The position numbers were made by a program, and so were the translations under genes. Shown one piece after another: positions 7,284 through 13,870 of a stretch of DNA of 24,218 nucleotides. This DNA is from Bacteriovoracaceae bacterium UBA6261 (lineage in GTDB: Bacteria > Bdellovibrionota > Bacteriovoracia > Bacteriovoracales > Bacteriovoracaceae), in contig DJVH01000119.1 in assembly GCA_002440825.1 (NCBI GenBank), forward strand, positions 1-24,218, written 5' to 3'. The first letter of the stretch is position 1; every line of letters begins with the position of its first letter. The notes under the pieces are model-generated. The model had not been told where the DNA came from, searched no databases, and was given only the letters and a program-made list of their open reading frames with translations.

Positions 7284-7487
7284 ATGATACCATATCTTGA
7301 AATAAACTCACTTTGTATTTCTTGCGATAACTGCAAATTAATTTGCCCGGAAAACTCTATTCTGAAAAACGGAGCCAATTACGTAATTGAGACATGGTCC
7401 TGTACTCTCTGCAATGCCTGCATTGAAGTTTGTCCTGTTGATTGCATTAAACTGGTCGCTGAAGAAACAAAAAAGAAAATTTTTTAA
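7284..7487 (+). CDS. 2[4Fe-4S] ferredoxin
   Basis: This 67-residue electron carrier has two CxxCxxCxxxCP motifs: C11, C14, C17 and C21, then C40, C43, C46 and C50, with an extra C54. This is the bacterial 8-iron ferredoxin pattern, with a somewhat longer spacer between clusters than clostridial types. There are no other domains. The start ATG is only 16 bases from the ATG of the divergent gene. The nearest ribosome-site-like sequence (AGAGAGGA, 7255-7262) is about 21 bases away, so initiation is unclear. The 3' end overlaps the opposing uridylyltransferase by 4 bases (TTAA shared by both stops). Its partner is unknown. EtfAB and the acyl-CoA dehydrogenase are redox proteins nearby, but nothing links them directly. 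Confidence 0.93.
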   Translation: MIPYLEINSLCISCDNCKLICPENSILKNGANYVIETWSCTLCNACIEVCPVDCIKLVAEETKKKIF

Positions 7488-8350
7488 ATTTTTTGCACCA
7501 GATCCTTTCCAGAAAGAGAATCCTTTTCAAACTTCCCCGTCGATTCAAGATCTATAGCATGCAGTTCTTTGTTCAAAAATTTTTTTTCAAAACCTTCGAA
7601 TGCTTTATATTTTTGCAAAAAACGCCCCATTTGTGTGTTTCTTTGAAGAGGATCCTCCAGCTTGAAAATATTTTCTGCATAAATTTCAGCCGTGCCAAAA
7701 TCCCAGTATTCAAACTTGTCCGGAGTGACGAACTCAACAGTTTCCTTTCTAAAATCAGCGACCGTTTCAAAAAATCTTGAGATGCCGTCAACTGGCTTGA
7801 GCCCTTCCAGATTTAAAAGACCAAGACCGGAATAGGTCACGTAAGCGCGATCTTTTGCTGTGTTTTTTTTAATATCTACCAGGCGGTCATTTTCCAGGAC
7901 AGTTTCATTGTAAACTGCGTTTTGATCGACATTTATTCCGAAAAGAACAGCGCGACACTTAGAAACTTTCTCAATGGCCTTCGTCCAGAATTTTTTGTCA
8001 AAAAAGAGAAATTGATCTCCATTCACAAGAAGTAAGGTGCCTTGGTACTGAACTTCGGGTCTGCGTGCCAGGTTATGAATGGCCCCACCGGAATCCAAGA
8101 GTGGGTCTTCATGCAAAAGTGTCACACGTGAAGCTAGACCGCTTTTCTTTAAAAAGGATTCAATCTCATCGTGCAGAAAATGAGTATTGATATAAATATT
8201 TTTAATGCCCAGCTCTTCGCAATAATTAATCTGTAGCTCGAGAAGAGTTTTGAAATACACCGGCCAGAGAACCTTTGGGATTTTCTTTCCAATCTCACCC
8301 ATTCTAGTACCGAGGCCGGCGCTTAAAATAAGTGCTGAATCAATTTGCAT
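7484..8350 (-). CDS. murU: MurU-type nucleotidyltransferase (MurNAc-1-phosphate uridylyltransferase)
   Basis: This 288-residue sugar-nucleotidyltransferase should couple MurNAc alpha-1-phosphate to UTP, giving UDP-MurNAc in the cytoplasm. It starts with the nucleotide-binding loop LSAGLGTRM (9-17), followed by PKVLWPV. DSGGAI (86-91) matches the family's 'TGGGI', VNGDQ (109-113) carries the metal aspartate, and YWDFGTAEIY matches 'W.DiGTPE.l'. ATG 8350 is used because homology begins there. A longer frame back to 8437 would only run through the kinase gene. ATG 8350 overlaps the kinase's last 11 bases, so translation should be coupled. About 50 residues after the GTAEIY motif form a family-atypical lysine-rich tail. 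The pairing with an AmgK homologue is the main reason for choosing MurU over other NTP transferases. Confidence 0.83.
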   Translation of the reverse strand: MQIDSALILSAGLGTRMGEIGKKIPKVLWPVYFKTLLELQINYCEELGIKNIYINTHFLHDEIESFLKKSGLASRVTLLHEDPLLDSGGAIHNLARRPEVQYQGTLLLVNGDQFLFFDKKFWTKAIEKVSKCRAVLFGINVDQNAVYNETVLENDRLVDIKKNTAKDRAYVTYSGLGLLNLEGLKPVDGISRFFETVADFRKETVEFVTPDKFEYWDFGTAEIYAENIFKLEDPLQRNTQMGRFLQKYKAFEGFEKKFLNKELHAIDLESTGKFEKDSLSGKDLVQKI

Positions 8351-9365
8351 AATATAGGCTCGCCAGGATTTTTCTTTCTTTTGCAAATTCGTCGTGCTTG
8401 AGCATGATTGCGCGAACTTTTTCAAAGGCGTATCCAATATACTTAACGTATCTCAAATCTTTTCTATCCGCGTAGATATAAGCGAAACTTCCGATAGCCT
8501 TATAAACTCTTTGTATCGCCATCATGTCATAAACGTATTTGAATTGATCATAATTTTTGGATGGGTCAATTTTTTTGAAATAAGTATTGTAGTAATACTG
8601 AGTCAGCTTCTCTTTATTTTCAGCATCCAGCTGGTAGTAGCAATCTTCCAGCAGTGAGACCAGGTCGTAAAGCGGAGTTCCCATTCGGGCATCTTGAAAA
8701 TCAATGACGATCTGTTCGCCATTCTTGATCATGATGTTTCTTGAATGATAATCTCTGTGAACTAGAACACGTGGCTCACAGGAAAGCTTGTAACACATGT
8801 CATAGAGTTTTTTATACAAAGCTTCTACGGGTGCCGATGTCACATCCAACCCTAAAAACATTTTCAAAAAATATTTTTTAGAAAATTCCATTTCTGCGTA
8901 AAGTTTTTCAGTGTCAAATGCCAGCTTTGTGAAAGGTTCATTGCTATATTTGGAAACATCCACGTTGTGAATTGAAGCCATCAAATCAATGGATTTTTTA
9001 TAAAAGTCGTATTCATCTGCTCTATTTGCAATTAAAGCAATTTCTTTTAAAAAAGTAACATCGCCCAGATCTTCTTCCAATAGATAGCCAGTGCTCAGCT
9101 CTTTATCATGTATCAACGGTACGCGCACATTTTCATTGTGCAGAACTCTTTGAAGCCTGACAAAAGTCGGTTCGTCCTCAGTTGGATTATCGAGGCAGAC
9201 GACATAAGACGTTTTTGAAGTCCATATTCTGTAGTACTTTCTGGTAGAAGCGTCCCCCGTCAGTTTTTCCACATTTTCTACCATCTCATCTTTGAGCAAA
9301 TCTTTTGCGATGGTTTTTTTAAAAAGTTCTTCTACAAGAATTCTTTCGGATTGTTCTGCTTTCAT
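8340..9365 (-). CDS. amgK: AmgK-type amino-sugar kinase (MurNAc/GlcNAc anomeric kinase)
   Basis: This 341-residue kinase of the aminoglycoside phosphotransferase fold is expected to phosphorylate MurNAc (and GlcNAc) at the anomeric position for peptidoglycan sugar recycling. An N-lobe segment has TGDASTRKYYRI (36-47). The catalytic loop is VHRDYHSRN (202-210, with D205 and N210), and the metal-binding IDFQDARMG (221-229) is followed by YDLVSLLEDCYY. This last stretch closely resembles Pseudomonas AmgK and differs from drug-resistance kinases. Its ATG overlaps the stop of the upstream lipoprotein gene by 4 bases (ATGA), and murU overlaps its end by 11. The AmgK-MurU pair bypasses de novo UDP-MurNAc synthesis and the fosfomycin target MurA in pseudomonads. 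That function is transferred here by analogy. Confidence 0.85.
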   Translation of the reverse strand: MKAEQSERILVEELFKKTIAKDLLKDEMVENVEKLTGDASTRKYYRIWTSKTSYVVCLDNPTEDEPTFVRLQRVLHNENVRVPLIHDKELSTGYLLEEDLGDVTFLKEIALIANRADEYDFYKKSIDLMASIHNVDVSKYSNEPFTKLAFDTEKLYAEMEFSKKYFLKMFLGLDVTSAPVEALYKKLYDMCYKLSCEPRVLVHRDYHSRNIMIKNGEQIVIDFQDARMGTPLYDLVSLLEDCYYQLDAENKEKLTQYYYNTYFKKIDPSKNYDQFKYVYDMMAIQRVYKAIGSFAYIYADRKDLRYVKYIGYAFEKVRAIMLKHDEFAKERKILASLYYAN

Positions 9366-10138
9366 CTGACTCTCACAATATTGTTTAATAAGTTATAAAA
9401 TGCTCTTGAAGAATTCGCTTCGTTAATTTTTTTCTCAACCGAGGCGATCCCTTGTTTCGTCATAAAATTTTTAAAGAGATGTTCTTCTTTTGAAATGCCG
9501 ATGGCATCGCCAAGATACAAGGAAAAATCTAGCGTGTTTCTATTTTGTACCTGTATCCAGTTTAAATAAGCCGAGGCATCGAACCCTGAGCGTTTAAGAA
9601 CAAAGTAGCACCATTCATTCAACTGAAATTTCGTTTCAGGCCGCAATCGAGTCACTTGAATCATTCTCTCCGTGCTCTGATAGCCCAAGGGAATCATTAA
9701 TCGCTTTTCATAGATGTTCCGATCACTTTTAATAATTTCTGCGGTCAATGCTGCCACAAAAAGATCTTCGCTTTTCAGGTATTTCTCAATTAGGCCACTT
9801 GAAATAAAAAACTGAGCCTTAGGTAAAGAAAAAATAAAGGGGGTTCTATTCAAGATTACGTGAAAACGTGGCTTATTTGCTTTTGAAAGAAGAATCTCGT
9901 TATTTGAAATAATTCTTTCATAAATCTGCTCGAGCAGCTGTACCGATTCAGTCTTTAATTTTATCTCTTTAACTTCGTCACTTGATAAATAGACCGGTCC
10001 CATAGAAGCAAGATGGTCGATATAGTCTTTGGTCGCGGGTTCCCCAAGGCTGGAAAAGTCATTGCTGTTTTTGTCAGCCGTTGAACAGCCGACAATTAAC
10101 AGAAGAATGAATAATTTTGCGATAAATAATTTTTTCAT
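9362..10138 (-). CDS. Lipoprotein with inactive M48-like peptidase fold
   Basis: This 258-residue protein has a lipoprotein signal peptide: a KK start, a hydrophobic core and lipobox IVGC with C18. It should be lipidated by Lgt and cut by LspA. Residues 92-137 follow the M48 layout: FHVILN strand, FSLPKAQFFISSGLIEKYL (matching 'lp.g.ifvt.GLl..l'), then SEDLFVAALTAEIIK where 'ELAaVLAHEiaH' belongs. The zinc motif HExxH reads AEIIK (133-137): the glutamate survives but both histidines are lost. NEWCYFVLKRSGFDASAYL (174-192) corresponds to the 'E.eAD....arAGydP.a' region. A non-enzymatic scaffold is therefore likely. It leads the AmgK-MurU operon with a 4-base overlap. The start codon directly follows a U-tract and has no ribosome site. 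The M48 relation is by pattern. Confidence 0.8.
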   Translation of the reverse strand: MKKLFIAKLFILLLIVGCSTADKNSNDFSSLGEPATKDYIDHLASMGPVYLSSDEVKEIKLKTESVQLLEQIYERIISNNEILLSKANKPRFHVILNRTPFIFSLPKAQFFISSGLIEKYLKSEDLFVAALTAEIIKSDRNIYEKRLMIPLGYQSTERMIQVTRLRPETKFQLNEWCYFVLKRSGFDASAYLNWIQVQNRNTLDFSLYLGDAIGISKEEHLFKNFMTKQGIASVEKKINEANSSRAFYNLLNNIVRVR

Positions 10139-10166
10139 AAAAAAAAAGGGCCCGAAACCGGGCCCT
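10139..10166 (-). terminator. Intrinsic terminator hairpin with U-tract abutting an AUG
   Basis: The 8-bp GC-rich stem AGGGCCCG/CGGGCCCT (10147-10154 with 10159-10166, loop AAAC) is followed on the minus strand by an unbroken T-run ending at 10139. It lies 33 bases after the LysM gene stop, so it should end that transcript. The T-run runs directly into the ATG (10138) of the M48-like lipoprotein gene. Confidence 0.88.
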
Positions 10167-10168
10167 AT

Positions 10169-10198
10169 ATTATAGATCCTTTAGAAACTCATTATAAA
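10169..10198 (-). promoter_or_regulatory. Predicted promoter of the lipoprotein-amgK-murU operon
   Basis: On the minus strand, TTTATA (10198-10193) and a consensus -10 TATAAT (10174-10169) are 18 bases apart. Transcription would begin around 10165-10161, at or inside the first arm of the terminator-like hairpin. This predicts an mRNA with a very short leader: a partial or complete hairpin, then U-tract, then AUG. Confidence 0.55.
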
Positions 10199-10933
10199 CT
10201 ATCTTGTCTCAGACGCAACATCGCGAGCCGGAACATAATAAATGGTAAAACCTGCGAAAATTAAATTTGGGTCTCTGATAAGTGGACGGTTATTCTCGTA
10301 AATGTGTTTCCATTTTTTTACCGTACCGTATTTGTCTTTGGAGATTACCTGGAGTGTGTCGCCAGTCTTAACCAAATAAGGCATTCCATTTGGTTGCCAG
10401 CCGAATGTTTGCTCAGGAACATAATATTTCAGCGTTGCTCCTTCACCAATTTTTTTACCTTTGTTCCAGGCTTTTAAATCTTTCCATTTTCGGTAGTCGC
10501 CATAAATTTTAAAAGCAGCCATCATGAGTGTTTCATTTTTTTGTAGATGGTATTGAGCTTCAGCTCCCATATTAGGTGAAAAACTTTCATCCTTGCTGAT
10601 AACCGGAACATTGGTTGGAGCATCTTTCTGATAGTCGGCAAACTTAGGCTCTTCAGGAGCAATCATTTCAACTTCTTTTATGTCTTCTTTGCTTGCGACA
10701 ATTCTTTCCTCTATTGGTTTTTCAATCGGGGCTATTTCGTCGGGCATTTGATTTTCGACGATTTTTTGCTCCTCTACTTTCATCTCTGTTGAGGGTTGAG
10801 AATCAAGTGAGTCAACGGCAAACTCTAACTCATCACTTGGACGGGAAACAGCCACATCCTCCTTGGGAGAAGACGAGAATCCACAACCATGCACAAGTGA
10901 AAACAATGCTAAAAGAACCGGTAATTTTTTCAT
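10199..10933 (-). CDS. LysM-domain lipoprotein
   Basis: This 244-residue envelope protein has a lipoprotein signal (MKKLPVLLAL... lipobox LVHGC, C17). A long acidic, proline- and glutamate-rich linker follows (about 20-125). Two LysM-type peptidoglycan-binding repeats come next: 128-172 (YHLQKNETLMMAAFKIYGD) and 186-234 (YLVKTGDTLQVISKDKYG ... ENNRPLIRDPNLIFAGFTIYYVP). The second is the more canonical. The linker suits a protein that is anchored in a membrane and reaches into the cell wall. GAGGAG lies 5 bases before the ATG. The gene is divergent from the barrel-like gene and is ended by the hairpin at 10139-10166. It has no catalytic domain, so a scaffold role is likely. Confidence in the domains is high; the biological role is unknown. 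Confidence 0.9.
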   Translation of the reverse strand: MKKLPVLLALFSLVHGCGFSSSPKEDVAVSRPSDELEFAVDSLDSQPSTEMKVEEQKIVENQMPDEIAPIEKPIEERIVASKEDIKEVEMIAPEEPKFADYQKDAPTNVPVISKDESFSPNMGAEAQYHLQKNETLMMAAFKIYGDYRKWKDLKAWNKGKKIGEGATLKYYVPEQTFGWQPNGMPYLVKTGDTLQVISKDKYGTVKKWKHIYENNRPLIRDPNLIFAGFTIYYVPARDVASETR

Positions 10934-10988
10934 AAAAACTCCTCAATCTTATAATCATTGTTCGGTATAAAAATTATTAAGTTTAACA

Positions 10989-11018
10989 TTTACACCAACC
11001 GCAGGTGCGCACTAAAAT
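10989..11018 (+). promoter_or_regulatory. Strong predicted promoter firing at the start codon of the barrel gene
   Basis: TTTACA (10989-10994, 5 of 6) and TAAAAT (11013-11018, 5 of 6) are 18 bases apart. The predicted start of transcription, about 7 bases after the -10, coincides with the ATG at 11024. No ribosome site precedes that ATG, so a leaderless mRNA is predicted. Confidence 0.55.
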
Positions 11019-11023
11019 AAATT

Positions 11024-12055
11024 ATGAATTTAAGTGGTTTTAAATTACCCGTCTTTTTTGCTCTGTTTTTAGCTCTGAGCTTGAGCGCGCCATTACGTGC
11101 GCAAAATGTCCTGGATGATATTGAAGAAGAAGACAGAATGGAATCAACTTCCAGCGAACAAGCTCCGGCGCTGGTAAGTGAAACGATTAAAGTTATCGCG
11201 CCCTCAAAAAAAATCTTTATTCTTACCAACGAGAATCAATCTTTCTCCAAGGGAGATTTTATTTCGCTTTTGCTGACAAATAAACTTGTCTGCCGTGCCC
11301 TTGTTGCTAAAACGACTGATCAAAAACTTTCTGGAATTAAGATTGTAAAAATTTACAATCTTGCTCTCTGGAAACAGCTGAATTCAGGGAAAGAAGTTTT
11401 AGTATTAAAGGGCGATGACAGTTATTACACCAATAAAGAAAAAGCACCTGAAAAAAAGAACGACAACAAAGACAAGAAAGATGACTTTAAAGTGCAATCT
11501 GACGAGGACCTCTTTAATTCAACTTCTCTTGGCAATGATGACGATCTTTCAATGGAAGAAAACAGCAAGCGGTTAATAAAACCAGATAATCTCATTTCTG
11601 TGAACGTAGGATTAATTCAAGGAAAGGATATCGATGGGGCAAGCAAACGCTATACTCACTTTAACGCAGATTGGGCTTACCAGCTCTCAGACAATATCTG
11701 GGCCGAAGCAGGATTAGGGACTAACACCATTCGCGATTATCCTGCCACTTCTTTAGATACTCGCTTGATTAATATTACAGTCAAAGGAAAGTACACCTTC
11801 AGTGCACCCTTTTATAGTTATTTTCAACCTTACGTTGGCTATCAGACCATTCTTGCTCAGTCTCCAAGTGCAGGGCAAAATCCTGACAATGACCCAACTA
11901 TTGACACTAAAAAAGAACTACAGTTAGTGAATGATTTAAAAAAGAGTAGTGTTATTTTTGGAGTAACCATATTAAAAAGAATTGTTCCAGGCTGGTTCAT
12001 CCGCGCCGATATTGGAACTGATATTATTAACGGTGGTTTGAGTCTTGAATTTTAA
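11024..12055 (+). CDS. Exported protein with C-terminal outer-membrane beta-barrel-like domain
   Basis: This 343-residue protein has a Sec signal peptide (hydrophobic 10-22, cleavage after LRA near residue 26). An N-terminal domain (about 45-135) contains strands such as TIKVIAPSKKIFILTN. A lysine/aspartate-rich low-complexity linker follows (about 140-175). The last 150 residues show alternating amphipathic strands (NADWAYQLSDNIWAEAGLG, ITVKGKYTF, FQPYVGYQTI) and end in LEF. A terminal phenylalanine is typical of outer-membrane barrels inserted by the Bam complex. I cannot name the family. The N-terminus is fixed by the signal peptide, and no ribosome site is seen. The next small lipoprotein gene starts inside its last codons, so the two are cotranscribed. 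Confidence 0.8.
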   Translation: MNLSGFKLPVFFALFLALSLSAPLRAQNVLDDIEEEDRMESTSSEQAPALVSETIKVIAPSKKIFILTNENQSFSKGDFISLLLTNKLVCRALVAKTTDQKLSGIKIVKIYNLALWKQLNSGKEVLVLKGDDSYYTNKEKAPEKKNDNKDKKDDFKVQSDEDLFNSTSLGNDDDLSMEENSKRLIKPDNLISVNVGLIQGKDIDGASKRYTHFNADWAYQLSDNIWAEAGLGTNTIRDYPATSLDTRLINITVKGKYTFSAPFYSYFQPYVGYQTILAQSPSAGQNPDNDPTIDTKKELQLVNDLKKSSVIFGVTILKRIVPGWFIRADIGTDIINGGLSLEF

Positions 12056-12206
12056 AATTATCCTTTTTTTTATCTGCGTGTTGATCTCTGGTTGCGGAGT
12101 CAAGGCCAGACCTGTCTCTCCACCTGAAACCGCTATTAGTTCATACGTTGAATCTTTCACCAACACTCCTTTTGAAGAAAAGAAAGAAACGCCTAAAAAT
12201 CCGTGA
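12045..12206 (+). CDS. Small LptM/YifL-like lipoprotein (53 residues)
   Basis: This short gene starts at TTG 12045, inside the final codons of the barrel gene, with GGTGG about 8 bases upstream. The product has a textbook lipoprotein signal, MNFKIILFFICVLISGC, with the lipid cysteine at residue 17. A short polar tail of 36 residues follows, rich in Pro, Glu and Lys. The sequence after the cysteine, CGVKARPVSPPE, resembles the 'CGxKGPLxxP' signature of LptM (YifL), which helps mature the LPS translocon LptDE, and of related small lipoproteins. Its TGA stop overlaps the folK ATG by one base, so the three genes are closely coupled. Reality of the gene is well supported by the signal and packing. 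The LptM link is a suggestion. Confidence 0.72.
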   Translation: MNFKIILFFICVLISGCGVKARPVSPPETAISSYVESFTNTPFEEKKETPKNP

Positions 12207-12676
12207 TGAACTCGTTTAATTCTTTTTTTATTGCAACAGGAACCAATCTGGGCGATCGCAGAAAACATTTAGAAGAAGCTAAAGCTATTCTGGCCAAAGA
12301 ATTTAAACTCATTGCTGAAAGCAGAATTTATGAAAGCCCTGCCGTAGATTATTTAAACCAACCCGACTTTTATAATCAGGTATTGGAATTTGAGATTCCT
12401 GACTGTTCTCCCGAGTCTGTGATGAAACGTTTGCTGCAAATTGAAAAAGAGATGGGCAGGAATCGTGACATCCCCAAGGGTCCTCGAATCATAGACCTTG
12501 ATATCTTGTTTTGGAGCGATAAAAAAATTGAATCCGAGGCTTTGACCGTTCCTCACCCGCGCCTCTTTGAACGCAGCTTTGTCGTTCTTCCCCTATCTGA
12601 ACTTCCTGGCTTTAAAGAGTTACAGAAAAATTTTGAATTTAAATTCGCTTTCACCAATAAAGCTTCTCCTCTATAA
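12206..12676 (+). CDS. folK: 2-amino-4-hydroxy-6-hydroxymethyldihydropteridine pyrophosphokinase (HPPK)
   Basis: This cytoplasmic folate-pathway enzyme transfers pyrophosphate from ATP to hydroxymethyl-dihydropterin. At 156 residues it has the normal length. The N-terminal GTNLGDR binds the pterin. MGRNRDIPKGPRIIDLDILF holds the ATP/Mg signature (two aspartates in DLDIL) and VPHPRLFERSFVVLPL is the second family signature. ATG 12206 overlaps the stop of the small lipoprotein by one base. GTG 12203 would be one codon earlier. There is no strong ribosome site, so coupling to the upstream gene is likely. No other folate gene lies nearby. The -10 box of the next operon overlaps its last codons. 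Confidence 0.96.
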   Translation: MNSFNSFFIATGTNLGDRRKHLEEAKAILAKEFKLIAESRIYESPAVDYLNQPDFYNQVLEFEIPDCSPESVMKRLLQIEKEMGRNRDIPKGPRIIDLDILFWSDKKIESEALTVPHPRLFERSFVVLPLSELPGFKELQKNFEFKFAFTNKASPL

Positions 12677-12677
12677 T
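12650..12677 (+). promoter_or_regulatory. Predicted promoter of the acd-etfB-etfA operon
   Basis: TTCACC (12650-12655, 4 of 6) and consensus TATAAT (12672-12677) are 16 bases apart, overlapping the folK stop. The start of transcription would be near 12684, leaving a leader of about 30 bases that contains AAGGA (12701-12705). Confidence 0.6.
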
Positions 12678-12713
12678 TTTGTCATTAATCAACATCACCC
12701 AAGGACGGGCAGC

Positions 12714-13853
12714 ATGGATTTTAATTTCACACCAGATCAACTGGAGATAAAAGATCTCGCAATGAAGTTTGCTAAAAACGAAATGATGCCAAAAGCTCAT
12801 GAGTACGATGTCAAAGCTGAACTTCCCCACGATATTCTTGAAAAAGCCTGGTCATTGGGCCTGGTCAATACATGTATTCCTGCTGAATATGGCGGAAACG
12901 GATTTTCTGCTGTGGATTCGATGATTATCACAGAAGCTCTAGCCTACGGTTGTATGGGAATGAATACGGCTATCATGGCAAACGATCTTGCTCTTCTTCC
13001 AATCGTCATTGGTGGATCGGATGAACAGAAAAAACGATTTCTCACACCGATGACAGAAAAATATAAAATGGCTGCTTTTTGTTTAACTGAGCCTGGAAAT
13101 GGATCTGACGCCGGTGGAATTAAAACTACCATTAAGGAAGATGGCGATGATGTTGTGATCAACGGAAACAAAATGTGGATCACCAATGCAGGCTACGCTG
13201 ATCTTTTTGTTTTGTACGGGACAACTGATCCATCCTTGAAGCACAAAGGAATAACTGCAGTTGTCATTGAGAAAGGAACAAAGGGAATCGAAATTGGTAA
13301 GAAAGAAGATAAGATGGGTCATCGTTGTTCTGATACACGTGGCATAACTTTTAATAATGTGAGAGTTCCAAAAGCAAATGTATTGGGTGGTCTAAATAAA
13401 GGCTGGAGTATTGCGATGAAAACTTTAGATCATTCGCGCCCAATGGTAGCGGCCAGTGCCGTTGGTGGGGCTCAGTGTGCCTTCGACCATTCTGTAAAAT
13501 ATGCGAAAGAGCGAGTGCAGTTTAATGTCCCGATTGCCCAGCACCAGATGATTCAGGCCATGATTGCAGACATGGCAATGAAGATTGAAGCATCGAGACT
13601 GCTTGTCCACAAGGCGGCATGGCTTCTGGATAACGGCTTGCCGAACACCCAACTTGCCTCTTATGCCAAAGCATTTGCTGCTGATTCGTGTATGCAAATA
13701 GCTACGGATGCGGTACAAATTTATGGCGGTTATGGATATAGCAAAGAGTATCCCGTCGAAAAAATCATGAGAGACGCGAAGCTCATTCAGATCTATGAAG
13801 GCACATCTCAAATCCAAAGATTAGTAATAGCTAAAGAAATATTTACTAGGTAA
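12714..13853 (+). CDS. Acyl-CoA dehydrogenase (medium/short-chain type)
   Basis: This 379-residue FAD enzyme carries out the first oxidation step of fatty acyl-CoA breakdown, making trans-2-enoyl-CoA and passing electrons to ETF. The N-terminal helical domain is followed by FCLTEPGNGSDAGG (FAD and substrate site), KMWITNAGYADLF, and the C-terminal YGGYGYSKEYPVEKIMRD. The catalytic glutamate is E362 in IYEGTSQIQR, as in medium-chain enzymes, rather than the position used by isovaleryl-CoA dehydrogenase. ATG 12714 has AAGGA 8 bases upstream. A longer frame exists but starts inside folK. etfB follows after 17 bases, which matches the electron path. The exact chain-length preference cannot be read from sequence. 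Confidence 0.95.
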   Translation: MDFNFTPDQLEIKDLAMKFAKNEMMPKAHEYDVKAELPHDILEKAWSLGLVNTCIPAEYGGNGFSAVDSMIITEALAYGCMGMNTAIMANDLALLPIVIGGSDEQKKRFLTPMTEKYKMAAFCLTEPGNGSDAGGIKTTIKEDGDDVVINGNKMWITNAGYADLFVLYGTTDPSLKHKGITAVVIEKGTKGIEIGKKEDKMGHRCSDTRGITFNNVRVPKANVLGGLNKGWSIAMKTLDHSRPMVAASAVGGAQCAFDHSVKYAKERVQFNVPIAQHQMIQAMIADMAMKIEASRLLVHKAAWLLDNGLPNTQLASYAKAFAADSCMQIATDAVQIYGGYGYSKEYPVEKIMRDAKLIQIYEGTSQIQRLVIAKEIFTR

Positions 13854-13870
13854 TTATACCAGGAGCTAAT

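Noticed and set aside
8351..8437. Longer N-terminus for the uridylyltransferase
   Set aside because: These codons lie wholly inside the kinase gene in another frame, and nucleotidyltransferase homology starts at ATG 8350.
8340..9365. Aminoglycoside resistance kinase
   Set aside because: The fold is shared, but the IDFQDA...YDLVSLLEDCYY region and the murU neighbour point to AmgK-type sugar recycling.
12567..12713. Longer N-terminus for the acyl-CoA dehydrogenase
   Set aside because: It runs through the folK 3' end and the operon promoter; ATG 12714 has AAGGA and matches the family start.
13425..13817. Open frame of 130 codons on the minus strand within the acyl-CoA dehydrogenase gene
   Set aside because: It is antisense to a strongly conserved enzyme, has no ribosome site and has no recognisable product.
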